From Allobosea thiooxidans (GTDB lineage: Bacteria; Pseudomonadota; Alphaproteobacteria; Rhizobiales; Beijerinckiaceae), in assembly GCF_900168195.1 (NCBI RefSeq), contig NZ_FUYX01000001.1, forward strand, positions 186,001-250,000: DNA of 64,000 bases, in the 5' to 3' direction. The position numbers and the translations under genes were made by a program. The notes below the pieces were generated by a model. The model saw only the letters and a program-made list of their open reading frames with translations, had not been told where the DNA came from and made no database searches. This document shows positions 1-8,747 of this stretch, piece by piece. The first letter of the stretch is position 1; the number at the start of each line of letters is the position of its first letter.

Positions 1-2
1 TC

Positions 3-1073
3 ACCGCCGTCTTTGCGTGGTACCAGGCGCGCGAATCCATGCACGACGAGAGCTTCAGCGTGACCGGTGTCATCGCCGCTCTCGGCGTGTTCGCGCTCGG
101 CGCCCTCGCGGTCACGGGCGATCAACGCGTCGCGGCGGCGGGCGGAGCCGCGCTCGCGGCCGTTCTTGCCAGTCGCGATCTCCTGCACGGGCTGCTCAGG
201 AGGATTTCCTGGATCGAACTGCGCTCGGCACTCGTGCTCGCCGTGATGACCGCGATCGTCCTGCCCCTCCTGCCTGCGCGTACGATCGATCCATGGGGAG
301 GCTTCAACCCCCGGCAAGTGTGGCTGTTCACGGTGCTGACGGCCGCGATTTCCTATCTCGGCTATATCGCCGTCCGGGCCCTCGGTACCGCTCGCGGCGT
401 CCTGGTAGGCGGCCTGGCAGGCGCGATCGTCTCCTCGACCGCCGTCACCGTCGCGCTGGCGCGAACGGCGGCAGCGGGAGGAAGTCCCTGGCCGCTCGCC
501 GGAGCGGCTGCGCTCGCCGCGGGCGTTTCCGTGCTGCGCGTGGCGGGGATCGTAACCATCGTCGCGCCATCGCTGCTCGGCGTTTCCGGCACCGCGATGC
601 TTGCCGCGATTGTCGGCTTCGGGGCATCCGGCGCCCTCTTTCTGTCGCGGGGACGGGTGGACGGAGACGGTACGGAACCGCCCCGAAATCCCTTCGAGCT
701 CGGACCGCTCCTGGCCTTCGCCGTGCTCTTCGGCGTCGTCTCGACGATCAGCGCCGTGCTGTCGATCGGAAGCAGCCGCGGAATGATCGCGACCTCCGCG
801 ATCTCGGGGCTCTTCGACGTGGACGTCGCCGTGCTCAGCGCCTTGCGGCTTCTCGGGCAGTCGGCATCGCCCGAGGCCGTCGGCCACGCTGTCCTGCTAG
901 CGCTAGCGAGCAATGCTGTCGGGCGCATCTCGGTCGCGATCGCAACCGGACCTGTCCGCTTCTGGTTGCCATACATCGGCGCCACGATCGTCGCGGCTGC
1001 GTCGGGTTACGCGGCATTCGTCACCTTGCCGCATTTCGAATGGGCGGGCCTCCTGGGCACTCCGAATCCTTGA
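3..1073 (+). CDS. MgtC/SapB-type DUF4010 membrane protein, 5' end outside window
   Basis: The reading frame is open to the left edge, so the N-terminus is missing; the first in-frame ATG is at 39. The visible 357 residues are almost entirely hydrophobic, with about ten predicted membrane segments rich in Ala, Val, Leu and Gly. This matches the C-terminal DUF4010 part of MgtC/SapB-like inner-membrane proteins. Members of that family are linked to Mg2+ or stress adaptation, but the transported or sensed ligand of DUF4010 proteins is not established. The gene ends 65 bp before a small secreted-protein gene and opens the metal-resistance region. The family call rests on recognition of composition and topology, so the function is left open. 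Confidence 0.7.
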   Translation, partial: TAVFAWYQARESMHDESFSVTGVIAALGVFALGALAVTGDQRVAAAGGAALAAVLASRDLLHGLLRRISWIELRSALVLAVMTAIVLPLLPARTIDPWGGFNPRQVWLFTVLTAAISYLGYIAVRALGTARGVLVGGLAGAIVSSTAVTVALARTAAAGGSPWPLAGAAALAAGVSVLRVAGIVTIVAPSLLGVSGTAMLAAIVGFGASGALFLSRGRVDGDGTEPPRNPFELGPLLAFAVLFGVVSTISAVLSIGSSRGMIATSAISGLFDVDVAVLSALRLLGQSASPEAVGHAVLLALASNAVGRISVAIATGPVRFWLPYIGATIVAAASGYAAFVTLPHFEWAGLLGTPNP

Positions 1074-1138
1074 TCGAGGTTAATTCGCGACGTCGGGCAT
1101 TGCGCTAGCTTTGGGTCCGAGGATCCACCGTTGAGCGG

Positions 1139-1525
1139 ATGCGGACTTTGGCGAAGACCATTGCCGGACAGAGAAGAGCGCTGATCGCGGCGCTCGCGTT
1201 CGTGCTGATCGCGGTACCGACGATCAGCGCCCATCCCGTCCGTTGCCTGGAGGAGCCGACGGCTGGGTTCTCCCAGGTCGACGCATCGAAGACCACAGCG
1301 AGCCAACACCAACATGGGCACGGCAACCCGGAGGCCGGAACGCCGTCAGGTCCATGCTGCGCGGCGGCGTGCAACGCCTGCGGCATTGCCATTGCAGCAG
1401 CCCCGAGATCCTCAAGCACCACCGTCGAGGCGGTCGCGTATCGCCGACAGGAGGAGCAACCCGGTGGCCTCGTGGCCCGTCCACCCCATGGCCCTCCTCG
1501 ATACCGATCAGAGCGGTCCGTCTGA
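1139..1525 (+). CDS. small secreted Cys/His-containing protein of the copper region
   Basis: 128 residues. A basic N-terminus is followed by a hydrophobic stretch (about residues 14-30, ending near ISAHP) that looks like a signal peptide or anchor. The middle carries a His cluster (QHQHGHG, about residue 57) and a Cys cluster (CCAAACNACG, about residues 73-82), consistent with metal binding. The C-terminus is polar and low in complexity. It lies 85 bp upstream of a multicopper oxidase on the same strand. I do not recognise a named family. It resembles two other small exported Cys-containing proteins in this window (10682-11038 and 22243-22656) in layout only. Confidence 0.6.
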   Translation: MRTLAKTIAGQRRALIAALAFVLIAVPTISAHPVRCLEEPTAGFSQVDASKTTASQHQHGHGNPEAGTPSGPCCAAACNACGIAIAAAPRSSSTTVEAVAYRRQEEQPGGLVARPPHGPPRYRSERSV

Positions 1526-1610
1526 CATCCAGGTCGTCCAGCTCAACGCATGTCTGCCAACACACCTGATCAACGACCCTGCCGTCGCAGGCCGAAACAG
1601 GACATTCATC

Positions 1611-3053
1611 ATGAACCGTCGCAGATTCCTCACTGCCGCAATGACCGGGGCCGCGGCGCTCGGCGCGAACGCCTTGATGCGCCCCGCCGCCAGTCTCGCC
1701 CAGGGAGCGAGCAGCCCATCACCGATCGACCTCCGGGTCGTCAGCCGGACCATCGAAGTCCACGGGAGGAGCGCCCGCGTGTTCGGCCTTCTGCAACCCG
1801 ATGGCCGCCATGGGCTCATCCTGGAAGCGGGATCGAACTTCGACGTCCGCCTTGCCAACGAAATCGGCGAGGCCACGATGATCCACTGGCATGGCCTGAC
1901 CCCTCCTTGGCACCAGGACGGCGTGCCGGACAATCCGAAGCCACTGCTCAAGCCGGGCGATGTCGCCCGCTACACCTTCCCCGTAGGCGCTGGCGGCACA
2001 CATTGGATGCACGCTCATACGCTTCAGGAACAGAACCTGCTGGCGGCCCCCCTCATCGTCAGGACGGCCGCCGATCTCGCGCGCGACGAGCAGGAGGTGG
2101 TCGTCCTGCTGCACGACTTCTCCTTCAAGCCCGCCGAGGAATTGCTCGCGAAGCTGAAGGGCGGCGGAGGTCACGCCGCGCCGATGGACCATTCCGCGAT
2201 GGGCCACGGGGGCAACACGCACCAGCCTGCGACGACAAGCCAAGCGACGGCCAGCGACCTCAACGACATCGACTACGATGCCTATCTCGCCAATGATCGC
2301 ACTCTCGATGATCCCGACGTGATCCGGGTGGAGCGTGGCGGCCGCGTCCGCCTACGCATCATCAACGGCGCCACCGCGACGGCCTTCACCATCGAGACTG
2401 GATCGGTTCCCGGCACGCTCTTTGCGGTGGATGGCAGGGACGTCGAGCCGATCGTCGGCACGGCCTTCCCGCTCAGCATGGGCCAGCGGCTCGACATCCG
2501 GCTGTCCTTGCCCGAAGGTCCGGGCGCCTATCCCGTTCTCGCGCTGCGTGAAGGGGCCAGCGAGCGCACCGGGGTGATCCTCGCCACGCAGGGAGCCTCG
2601 GTGCAACGCGTCGCCGGAAGCGCCGAGCACGCCGGTCCGATCGTCGAACTCGGACTCGAGCGGAAGCTGCGGGCCCTACATTCGCTTCCCGTCCGGGCTC
2701 CCGATCGCCGCTTCGCGCTGACCCTCACCGGCCGGATGCAGGACTACACGTGGGGGATCGGCGGCGCGGACGATCTCCGGATCCGGAAGGGCGAGAGGAT
2801 CGAGGTCACGATGCGAAACGCATCGATGATGTCGCATCCGATGCACCTGCACGGTCATCATTTCCAGGTCACCGCCATCGACGGGGTATCGCTCCCGGGA
2901 GCCGTGCGCGATACGGTCCTCGTACCGCCGGACGCAGCCGTGACGATCACGTTCGATGCCGACAATCCCGGCCGCTGGCCGTTGCATTGTCACCACCTCT
3001 ACCACATGGCGACGGGCATGATGGCCCAGCTTGCCTATGAAGGGATCGGCTAG
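1611..3053 (+). CDS. multicopper oxidase, CopA/CueO-like, Tat-exported
   Basis: 480 residues. ATG 1611 is chosen because it directly precedes a twin-arginine signal (NRRRFLTAA) and an Ala-rich hydrophobic segment; upstream in-frame ATGs would bury that signal. All four copper-ligand motifs are present: HWHG near residue 92, HWMHAH near 131, HPMHLHGHHF near 409, and HCHHLYHMATGM near 459. These form the type 1 and the trinuclear type 2/3 centres. A His/Met-rich insert (HAAPMDHSAMGHGG, about residue 190) resembles the methionine-rich copper segments of resistance oxidases. The likely role is periplasmic oxidation of Cu(I) to the less toxic Cu(II). A second, different oxidase lies at 17295-18731. 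Confidence 0.92.
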   Translation: MNRRRFLTAAMTGAAALGANALMRPAASLAQGASSPSPIDLRVVSRTIEVHGRSARVFGLLQPDGRHGLILEAGSNFDVRLANEIGEATMIHWHGLTPPWHQDGVPDNPKPLLKPGDVARYTFPVGAGGTHWMHAHTLQEQNLLAAPLIVRTAADLARDEQEVVVLLHDFSFKPAEELLAKLKGGGGHAAPMDHSAMGHGGNTHQPATTSQATASDLNDIDYDAYLANDRTLDDPDVIRVERGGRVRLRIINGATATAFTIETGSVPGTLFAVDGRDVEPIVGTAFPLSMGQRLDIRLSLPEGPGAYPVLALREGASERTGVILATQGASVQRVAGSAEHAGPIVELGLERKLRALHSLPVRAPDRRFALTLTGRMQDYTWGIGGADDLRIRKGERIEVTMRNASMMSHPMHLHGHHFQVTAIDGVSLPGAVRDTVLVPPDAAVTITFDADNPGRWPLHCHHLYHMATGMMAQLAYEGIG

Positions 3054-3240
3054 CCTCGGCCGGCGCGTCCCCGCATCTGGACTCAGCTTTCGGCGCCCGG
3101 ACCCGTGCACATGGCCTGTCCGGGCGCTCGCCTGAACTGAAGCGTCCATTCATGGGGCGTTCTCGTCGATCTCGACTACCCTGGCTCCGGCGTCCGGTGG
3201 ACGAAAGTTTCCATGCCGCGGTCCCTCAGAAATCCAATCT

Positions 3241-3251
3241 TGTGGTATAAT
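3241..3251 (+). promoter_or_regulatory. extended -10 promoter element
   Basis: TGTGGTATAAT contains a consensus TATAAT (3246-3251) in otherwise GC-rich DNA, 37 bp before the ATG at 3288, which has a GGAGG ribosome site just upstream. No convincing -35 is visible. The TG motif sits one base further from the -10 than in a canonical extended -10. Confidence 0.5.
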
Positions 3252-3287
3252 GTACGAGGCACGGTTCCTTGATCCAAGGAGGCGAGA

Positions 3288-3638
3288 ATGGGTCTCCAGG
3301 GTGTCCTTTTCGCAGCGGCGGGACTGCTGCCCTTCCTCGCCGCTTCCACTGAGATCGCTCAAGCTCATCCCTCGGGATTGCGATTGGGCGCCCAAGAGAT
3401 CACGCAAGCGGTTCACGGCAAGCTATGCACTACGCCGGGAGGCGCGAGGTTCGCGTTCGGAGCCGACGGACACTTCGCGTATGACGGGCTATGGCAGACC
3501 ACTGGCAGCTATGTGGTCGCCGACAATTCGATCGTAGTCACGTTCGACAGCGGCCTTCGTCGAGCTTTCGCGATCTCCGTCAGGGATGGCGTACTCTACA
3601 TGGAACAGACACGCGTATCGTGCGCCAACGGTGGATGA
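3288..3638 (+). CDS. small secreted hypothetical protein
   Basis: 116 residues with a clear Sec-type signal peptide (hydrophobic residues 5-19, likely cut after AQA). The mature part contains two cysteines, about residues 47 and 112, that could form a disulfide. Its alternating polar/hydrophobic pattern (FAFGADGHFAYDGLW, then SYVVADNSIVVTF) suggests a small beta-barrel or lipocalin-like fold. The start is supported by GGAGG eight bases upstream. The gene converges on the Spy-like gene at 3694. I do not recognise a family. Its position in the copper region suggests a periplasmic role in the metal response. Confidence 0.6.
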   Translation: MGLQGVLFAAAGLLPFLAASTEIAQAHPSGLRLGAQEITQAVHGKLCTTPGGARFAFGADGHFAYDGLWQTTGSYVVADNSIVVTFDSGLRRAFAISVRDGVLYMEQTRVSCANGG

Positions 3639-3693
3639 TAGCCGGTTCTGCGCCCACTGCGGCAAAGGGGCGATGCCGTCGCGGACAACGACT

Positions 3694-4257
3694 TCAACGG
3701 TGCTGCTTCAGATGGTGGCCGCTCGGCGCCGCCGGCGATGGATTGCGGTAGCCACGCAGAACATCATATCGCGCGATCTGATCCGAGGTGAGCAGGCCAG
3801 CCGTCTCGATATGGGCCTGCAAATGTACCGCCCGCAATGAGCCCTGCCTGGTGCCGATTTGGACCGTCAGTTCACGCAGGCGCAATGGCTCGATCGTGCG
3901 CCGTGCGAAGGCCACGTCGAGCTTGTGCTCCAAGTCCAGGATTTCGGCACCCAACGCCATCGCGCCCGCTCTCATGCGCGCCTCGGATTCCTTCAAGCCG
4001 CTGCGCTGTTCGGCCGAAAGCTGGAGTTCGGACGCCAGTTCGAACGCGTGAAGTGGACCGGGATATCGGTTGAGTTCCGCGGGCTTGGCCAAACCCATGC
4101 CGCGCCCCAAAGACAGGTCATCGATCTCCTTTCGTGAGAGAGCCTTGATCTCGCGCGCCTCCTGGCCAGCGTAAGGACTCACGGATTGAGCCGAGACGGG
4201 AGCGACCCATCCGGAGATCGCCAGGATGAGCAGGCTGAACGTGATTGCTATGATCAT
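3694..4257 (-). CDS. Spy/CpxP-like periplasmic protein
   Basis: 187 residues from the ATG at 4257, chosen because GAGGAG lies ten bases upstream and a signal peptide follows at once (IIAITFSLLILAISGW, cut near VSA). The mature part is a charged helical protein. LQLSAEQRSGLKESEARMR is an LTxxQ-type motif of Spy/CpxP/CnrX-related proteins, followed by a long amphipathic helix pair. Such proteins act as periplasmic chaperones or as metal-sensing partners of regulators. It lies downstream of the Crp-family gene on the same strand and may be the last gene of the efflux operon. No metal-ligand set can be assigned with confidence. Confidence 0.65.
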   Translation of the reverse strand: MIIAITFSLLILAISGWVAPVSAQSVSPYAGQEAREIKALSRKEIDDLSLGRGMGLAKPAELNRYPGPLHAFELASELQLSAEQRSGLKESEARMRAGAMALGAEILDLEHKLDVAFARRTIEPLRLRELTVQIGTRQGSLRAVHLQAHIETAGLLTSDQIARYDVLRGYRNPSPAAPSGHHLKQHR

Positions 4258-4316
4258 GGAACGGTCTCCTCGATCATTCCGATAAGGGTGTCGGAAGCGC
4301 CGCAACATGATTGAAA

Positions 4317-4898
4317 TCATGTCAGCTCGATAATGCCGTTTCCTCTCCGTATGATCCGTTCGGATTCCAACTGCGCGAGCGTCCGGTACAGAACCTCAGG
4401 CGCCAGACCGATCATCGCCGCGATGTCCTTCAGCGGCCCGCCGATGGCAATGGTGCGGCCGTCGACGCCGGTTCGCGCCACGAGGTAGCCGAGCACCCGC
4501 TCTCGCGCCGAGCGAACATCGCGCAGGGTCAAGGCGGACCGGAGTTCCATCACCTGCCGAGCAAGGTCCGCCGTTAGCTCCAACCGTGCGATCGCATCGC
4601 CCTCCAACAGGGCGAGCGCCGCTGACTTGGGAAAGCAGGCGACCGAGCTCTCCGCCACGGCCCGCGCATCGCAATGATATGTCTCGACGAACAGCGAGGC
4701 CTCGGCGAAACGCTCTCCCGGTCCGGCGACGAAGAGGAGGGTCTCGCGCCCACTGGCGCTGAAGCGCGCAAGGCGAATCTGCCCTCTGCGGACCAGGAAG
4801 AAGCCCCGCGTCGCATCCCCGCTCGCGAATAGAGTCTCGCCCGCCGCGAGTTCCCGAATGACCGGCTTCAATCCGGCGAGGATGGACGCCATTGCCAT
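4317..4898 (-). CDS. Crp/Fnr-family transcriptional regulator
   Basis: 193 residues. The N-terminal half is a cyclic-nucleotide-binding-type beta-roll (GETLFASGDATRGFFLVRRG, then a turn near GPGERFAEASLF). It is followed by a long dimer helix and a C-terminal winged helix whose recognition region reads LKDIAAMIGLAPEVLYRTLA. The start ATG at 4898 overlaps the stop of the DUF411 gene as TGATG, so translation is probably coupled. There is no N-terminal Fe-S cysteine set as in Fnr, so an oxygen sensor of that kind is unlikely. As the last coupled gene of the RND efflux operon it is a plausible operon regulator. Its effector is unknown. Confidence 0.85.
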   Translation of the reverse strand: MAMASILAGLKPVIRELAAGETLFASGDATRGFFLVRRGQIRLARFSASGRETLLFVAGPGERFAEASLFVETYHCDARAVAESSVACFPKSAALALLEGDAIARLELTADLARQVMELRSALTLRDVRSARERVLGYLVARTGVDGRTIAIGGPLKDIAAMIGLAPEVLYRTLAQLESERIIRRGNGIIELT

Positions 4899-5389
4899 CA
4901 GATCTGTTGCAGCCCCCGATAGCGCGCGAAGACATGCTGCCTGCTGGCGGAAAAGATGACGACGTCATAATCCTCGGGCGCCTGCCCGGGCACCTGCATT
5001 CCGGGTGAACCGACCGGCATCCCTGCAACCGCGAGGCCCGTCACCTTCGGGCGCTCGATCAGAAGCCGCTTGATCGCCTCGGCCGGAACGTGGCCTTCGA
5101 CGACATAGCCACCGATTTCGGCGGTGTGGCAGGACATCAGACTATCGGGCACACCCAGCCGGGTCTTAAGCGGCGTGACGTCGGCAACCTCAACCATCTC
5201 AACCGGAAAGCCTGCTTTCCGCATATGCGTGACCCAGCCGCGGCAACAGCCGCAATTGGGATCCCGGGTCACGACCATCTTCGGAGGCGTCTCGGCGGCC
5301 GAAACAGGGCGCCGCAGCGCGAACGCTGAAACCGCCTGTGCGGCGCCGATCAACAGCGCGCGGCGGGATAGGGAAAGCTCGATCGGCAC
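4898..5389 (-). CDS. DUF411 periplasmic metal-binding protein (intact copy)
   Basis: 163 residues from a GTG at 5389, supported by AAGGAG seven bases upstream. A Tat-like signal (LSRRALLIGAAQAVSAFAL) leads into the DUF411 domain: PNCGCCRGW near residue 50, then MSCHTAEIGGYVVEGHVPA, which provide Cys and His ligands. DUF411 proteins are copper-region periplasmic proteins of uncertain biochemistry. The C-terminus ends with the conserved HVFARYRGL stretch. That stretch is exactly the part cut off in the paralogue at 25445, which was hit by a transposon. The gene lies between the small membrane peptide and the Crp-family regulator in a coupled operon. Confidence 0.85.
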   Translation of the reverse strand: MPIELSLSRRALLIGAAQAVSAFALRRPVSAAETPPKMVVTRDPNCGCCRGWVTHMRKAGFPVEMVEVADVTPLKTRLGVPDSLMSCHTAEIGGYVVEGHVPAEAIKRLLIERPKVTGLAVAGMPVGSPGMQVPGQAPEDYDVVIFSASRQHVFARYRGLQQI

Positions 5390-5442
5390 GATTGTCTCCT
5401 TTGCCTTGGTTAGGTCCTTCTCCAGTTGGGCGTCCAGCACCC

Positions 5443-5574
5443 TCACCGGAAGAAGACGTATTTTACGAGCGCGGCGATCACGAGCAGCAGAACCGCGATT
5501 CCGAGCAGGCCCGCGAGACCCATGCCCCAGCCCATTTCACCCATCATGTCGTGCATGCCCGGTCCCTCCATCAT
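5443..5574 (-). CDS. 43-residue single-span membrane peptide coupled to cusA
   Basis: The peptide reads MMEGPGMHDMMGEMGWGMG, followed by one strongly hydrophobic segment (about residues 19-40) and a basic/aromatic end (KYVFFR). Its ATG at 5574 overlaps the cusA stop as ATGA, which argues that it is translated. Seven methionines and one histidine fall in the first 19 residues, a Cu(I)-ligand-like composition. Small Met-rich membrane peptides of this kind occur downstream of heavy-metal efflux genes, but I know no characterised role. It could be a pump accessory subunit or a copper-handing peptide. It is short enough to be missed by routine gene calling. Confidence 0.7.
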   Translation of the reverse strand: MMEGPGMHDMMGEMGWGMGLAGLLGIAVLLLVIAALVKYVFFR

Positions 5575-8500
5575 TCGACAGCGGCAACAAGGGGCGCTGA
5601 GGCGGCTTCCGATGCTGCCTTCTCAGGCGCCACGGTCGACGGCAGCCGCCAGCCCTTGATCAGTCCGTAGATCGCCGGGATCACCAGCAGCGTCAGCACG
5701 GTCGAGGAGACCATTCCGCCGATCATCGGCACGGCGATCCGCTGCATCACCTCCGAGCCGGTGCCGGTGTTCCAGAGGATCGGCAGCAGTCCCGCCATGA
5801 TCGCGACCACGGTCATGATCTTCGGCCGCACGCGTTCGACGGCACCGAGCATGATCGCCTCATGCAGGTCCGCGCGTGTGAACGCTCGCCCCTTCGCTTC
5901 GCAGCGTGCCCGCACCTCGCCGAGCGCGTGATCGAGGTAGATCAGCATGATCACCCCAGTCTCGGCGGCGACGCCTGCCAGAGCGATGAAGCCAACCGCC
6001 ACGGCGACCGACATATTGAAGCCGAGCCACCAGAGCAGCCAGACACCGCCGACCAGCGCGAAGGGCAGCGAGAGCATGACGATGAAGGTCTCGGTCAACC
6101 TGCGGAAATTCAGGTAGAGCAGCAGGAAGATGATCGCGAGCGTCACCGGCACGACCAGCTTGAGGCGGGCCTCGGCTCGTTCGAGGTATTCGAACTGACC
6201 GCTCCAGGCGATGCGATAGCCCGCGGGCAGCTTGATGCTCTGCGCGATCGCGTTCTGGGCATCGCGGACATAACCGCCGAGATCGCGCCCGACTGTATCC
6301 ACGAAGATGTAGACCGCGAGTTCGCCATTCTCGGTGCGGATCGAGGTGGCGCCGCGCTTGCGCTCGATGCTCGCAACCTCGCCGAGCGGCACGCTGGCGC
6401 CGGACGAGGTCGAGACCTGGACCTCGCGCGCGATCGCCTGCGGATCGGAGCGCAGGTCGCGGGGATAGCGGATCGCCACCCCGTAGCGCTCGCGCCCTTC
6501 GACCGTCGTCGTCACAGTCTCGCCGCCCATCGCCATCACGACCGCATTCTGGACGTCGCCGACGGAGAGCCCGTAGCGGCCGAGTGCGATCCGGTCCGGC
6601 ACGATGTCGAGGAAGTAGCCGCCGATAACGCGCTCGGCATAGGCACTGCTCGTGCCCGGGACGGCCTTCAGCACCGTCTCGATCTGTCGGGAGACTGCCT
6701 CCATCTGGGCGAGATCGGTGCCGAAGACCTTGACCCCGATGGGCGTGCGGATGCCGGTCGCCAGCATGTCGATGCGAGCCCGGATCGGCTGGGTCCAGGC
6801 GTTGGAGACGCCGGGGAACTGGAGAGCCTTGTCCATCTCGGCCTTGAGGCTGTCGAGCGTGACGCCTTCGCGCCATTCCGTCTTGGGCTTCAGGTTGATG
6901 ATGGTCTCGAACATCTCGGTCGGCGCCGGGTCGGTTGCCGTCTGGGCGCGTCCGGCCTTGCCGTAGACCGAGGCAACCTCCGGGAAGGAGCGGATGATGC
7001 GATTCTGAGTCTGGAGCAGCTCGGCCGCCTTGGTCACCGAAATCCCTGGCAAGGTCGTCGGCATGTACATCAGCGTGCCCTCGTCGAGGGACGGCATGAA
7101 CTCCGAGCCGAGCTGCCGCGCCGGCCAGAGGCTGAGCCCGAGGACGGCCACCGCAGCCAGGATCGTCAGGGTCTTGGCGCCGAGAACGCCGCGGATCATC
7201 GGACGGTAGAGCGCGATCAGGCCCCGATTGATCGGGTTGCGGCTCTCCGGAATGATCCTTCCCTTGACGAAGATGACCATCAGGGCTGGGACGAGCGTCA
7301 CCGACAGGAGCGCCGCGGCTGCCATGGCGAAGGTCTTGGTGAAGGCGAGCGGCCCGAACAGGCGACCCTCCTCCGCTTCCAAGGTGAAGATCGGCAGGAA
7401 CGAGACGGTGATGACGAGCAGGCTGAAGAACAACGCCGGGCCGACCTCGCTAGCCGCCTCGATCAGGATCTCGACGCGTGGCTTGTTCGACTGAGCCCGT
7501 TCCAGGTGCTTGTGGGCGTTCTCGATCATGACGATGGCGGCGTCGATCATCGCGCCGACGGCGATGGCGATGCCGCCGAGGCTCATGATGTTGGAGCCAA
7601 GCCCCAGCGCCTTCATCGCCGCGAAGGCCATCAGGATGCCGACCGGCAGCATGATGATCGCCACCAGGGCGCTGCGCAGATGCAGAAGGAACACGATGCA
7701 GACCAGCGCGACGATGATGCTCTCCTCGATCAGCGTGCCCTTTAGCGTCTCGATCGCCCGCTCGATCAACCCGGAGCGGTCATAGACCGGCACGATCTCG
7801 GCCCCGCCCGGCAGGCTCGCCGCGACCTCGGAAAGGCGCGCCTTGGCGTGTTCGATCACGGAGAGCGCGTTGGCACCGAAGCGTTGCAGGATGATGCCGC
7901 TCGCGACCTCCCCCTCGCCGTTGAGCTCGGTGATGCCGCGCCGCTCGTCGGGACCGAGTTCGATGCGGGCGACGTCGGATAAACGAAGCGGTACGCCGCG
8001 GTCACTCTTTAGGACGATGTTTTCGATATCCGCGATCGACTTCAGGTAGCCGCGGCCGCGAACCATGAACTCGAACTCGCTGAGCTCGACGGTGCGTCCG
8101 CCGACGTCCATGTTGCTGTTGCGGACCGCCTCGCGCAGCGTCGAGAGCGAGACGCCCTGGGCGCGCAGCCGCACGGGATCGACGACGATCGCGTATTGCT
8201 TGACGAAGCCGCCGACGCTGGCAACCTCGGCCACCCCCTCGGCACGAGAAGCCGCGAAGCGCACGACCCAGTCCTGTAGGGAGCGCAATTCCGCGAGGGT
8301 CATGTTCTTCGCGATGACCGCATACTGGTAGACCCAGCCGACCCCGGTCGCGTCCGGCCCGAGCGTCGGCGAGACGCCAGGCGGCAGGCGCCGCGCGGCC
8401 GCGTTGAGATATTCGAGCACGCGCGAACGCGCCCAATAGGGATCGGTGCCGTCCTCGAAGATGACGTAGACGAAGGAGACTCCGAAGAACGAGAAGCCTC

Positions 8501-8747
8501 GCACGACGCGCGCCTTCGGCACGGTCAGCATCGAGGTGGTCAGCGGATAGGTGACCTGGTCCTCGATCACCTGAGGCGCCTGGCCGGGATATTCGGTGTA
8601 GACGATGACCTGGACGTCGGAGAGGTCCGGGATGGCGTCGAGCGGCAGGGTCTTCAGCGCATAGACACCCGCCGCCACGGCGAAGGCAGCGGCCACGAAG
8701 ACGAGGATCAGGTTGCGCGCCGACCAGGCGATCAGGCGGGCGATCAT
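5571..8747 (-). CDS. cusA: CusA/CzcA-family heavy-metal RND efflux pump
   Basis: 1058 residues, the normal length for heavy-metal RND transporters. It begins with the first transmembrane helix (ARNLILVFVAAAFAVAAGVYAL), and the periplasmic DAIPDLSDVQVIVYTEYPGQ motif of CusA/CzcA follows. The central GTLMYMPTTLPGIS segment is typical of monovalent-cation (Cu/Ag) pumps. Two groups of hydrophobic helices frame two large periplasmic loops, as in the 12-helix RND fold. The start overlaps the cusB stop as ATGA. The pump probably works with the adaptor at 8744 and a TolC-type channel, perhaps the one at 15748. Cu/Ag specificity is inferred from motif and context. Confidence 0.93.
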   Translation of the reverse strand: MIARLIAWSARNLILVFVAAAFAVAAGVYALKTLPLDAIPDLSDVQVIVYTEYPGQAPQVIEDQVTYPLTTSMLTVPKARVVRGFSFFGVSFVYVIFEDGTDPYWARSRVLEYLNAAARRLPPGVSPTLGPDATGVGWVYQYAVIAKNMTLAELRSLQDWVVRFAASRAEGVAEVASVGGFVKQYAIVVDPVRLRAQGVSLSTLREAVRNSNMDVGGRTVELSEFEFMVRGRGYLKSIADIENIVLKSDRGVPLRLSDVARIELGPDERRGITELNGEGEVASGIILQRFGANALSVIEHAKARLSEVAASLPGGAEIVPVYDRSGLIERAIETLKGTLIEESIIVALVCIVFLLHLRSALVAIIMLPVGILMAFAAMKALGLGSNIMSLGGIAIAVGAMIDAAIVMIENAHKHLERAQSNKPRVEILIEAASEVGPALFFSLLVITVSFLPIFTLEAEEGRLFGPLAFTKTFAMAAAALLSVTLVPALMVIFVKGRIIPESRNPINRGLIALYRPMIRGVLGAKTLTILAAVAVLGLSLWPARQLGSEFMPSLDEGTLMYMPTTLPGISVTKAAELLQTQNRIIRSFPEVASVYGKAGRAQTATDPAPTEMFETIINLKPKTEWREGVTLDSLKAEMDKALQFPGVSNAWTQPIRARIDMLATGIRTPIGVKVFGTDLAQMEAVSRQIETVLKAVPGTSSAYAERVIGGYFLDIVPDRIALGRYGLSVGDVQNAVVMAMGGETVTTTVEGRERYGVAIRYPRDLRSDPQAIAREVQVSTSSGASVPLGEVASIERKRGATSIRTENGELAVYIFVDTVGRDLGGYVRDAQNAIAQSIKLPAGYRIAWSGQFEYLERAEARLKLVVPVTLAIIFLLLYLNFRRLTETFIVMLSLPFALVGGVWLLWWLGFNMSVAVAVGFIALAGVAAETGVIMLIYLDHALGEVRARCEAKGRAFTRADLHEAIMLGAVERVRPKIMTVVAIMAGLLPILWNTGTGSEVMQRIAVPMIGGMVSSTVLTLLVIPAIYGLIKGWRLPSTVAPEKAASEAASAPLVAAVE

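Noticed and set aside
5862..7745. 627-residue plus-strand frame
   Set aside because: Antisense to cusA; the composition is dominated by Asp/Arg/His/Gln with no recognisable motif and no ribosome site.
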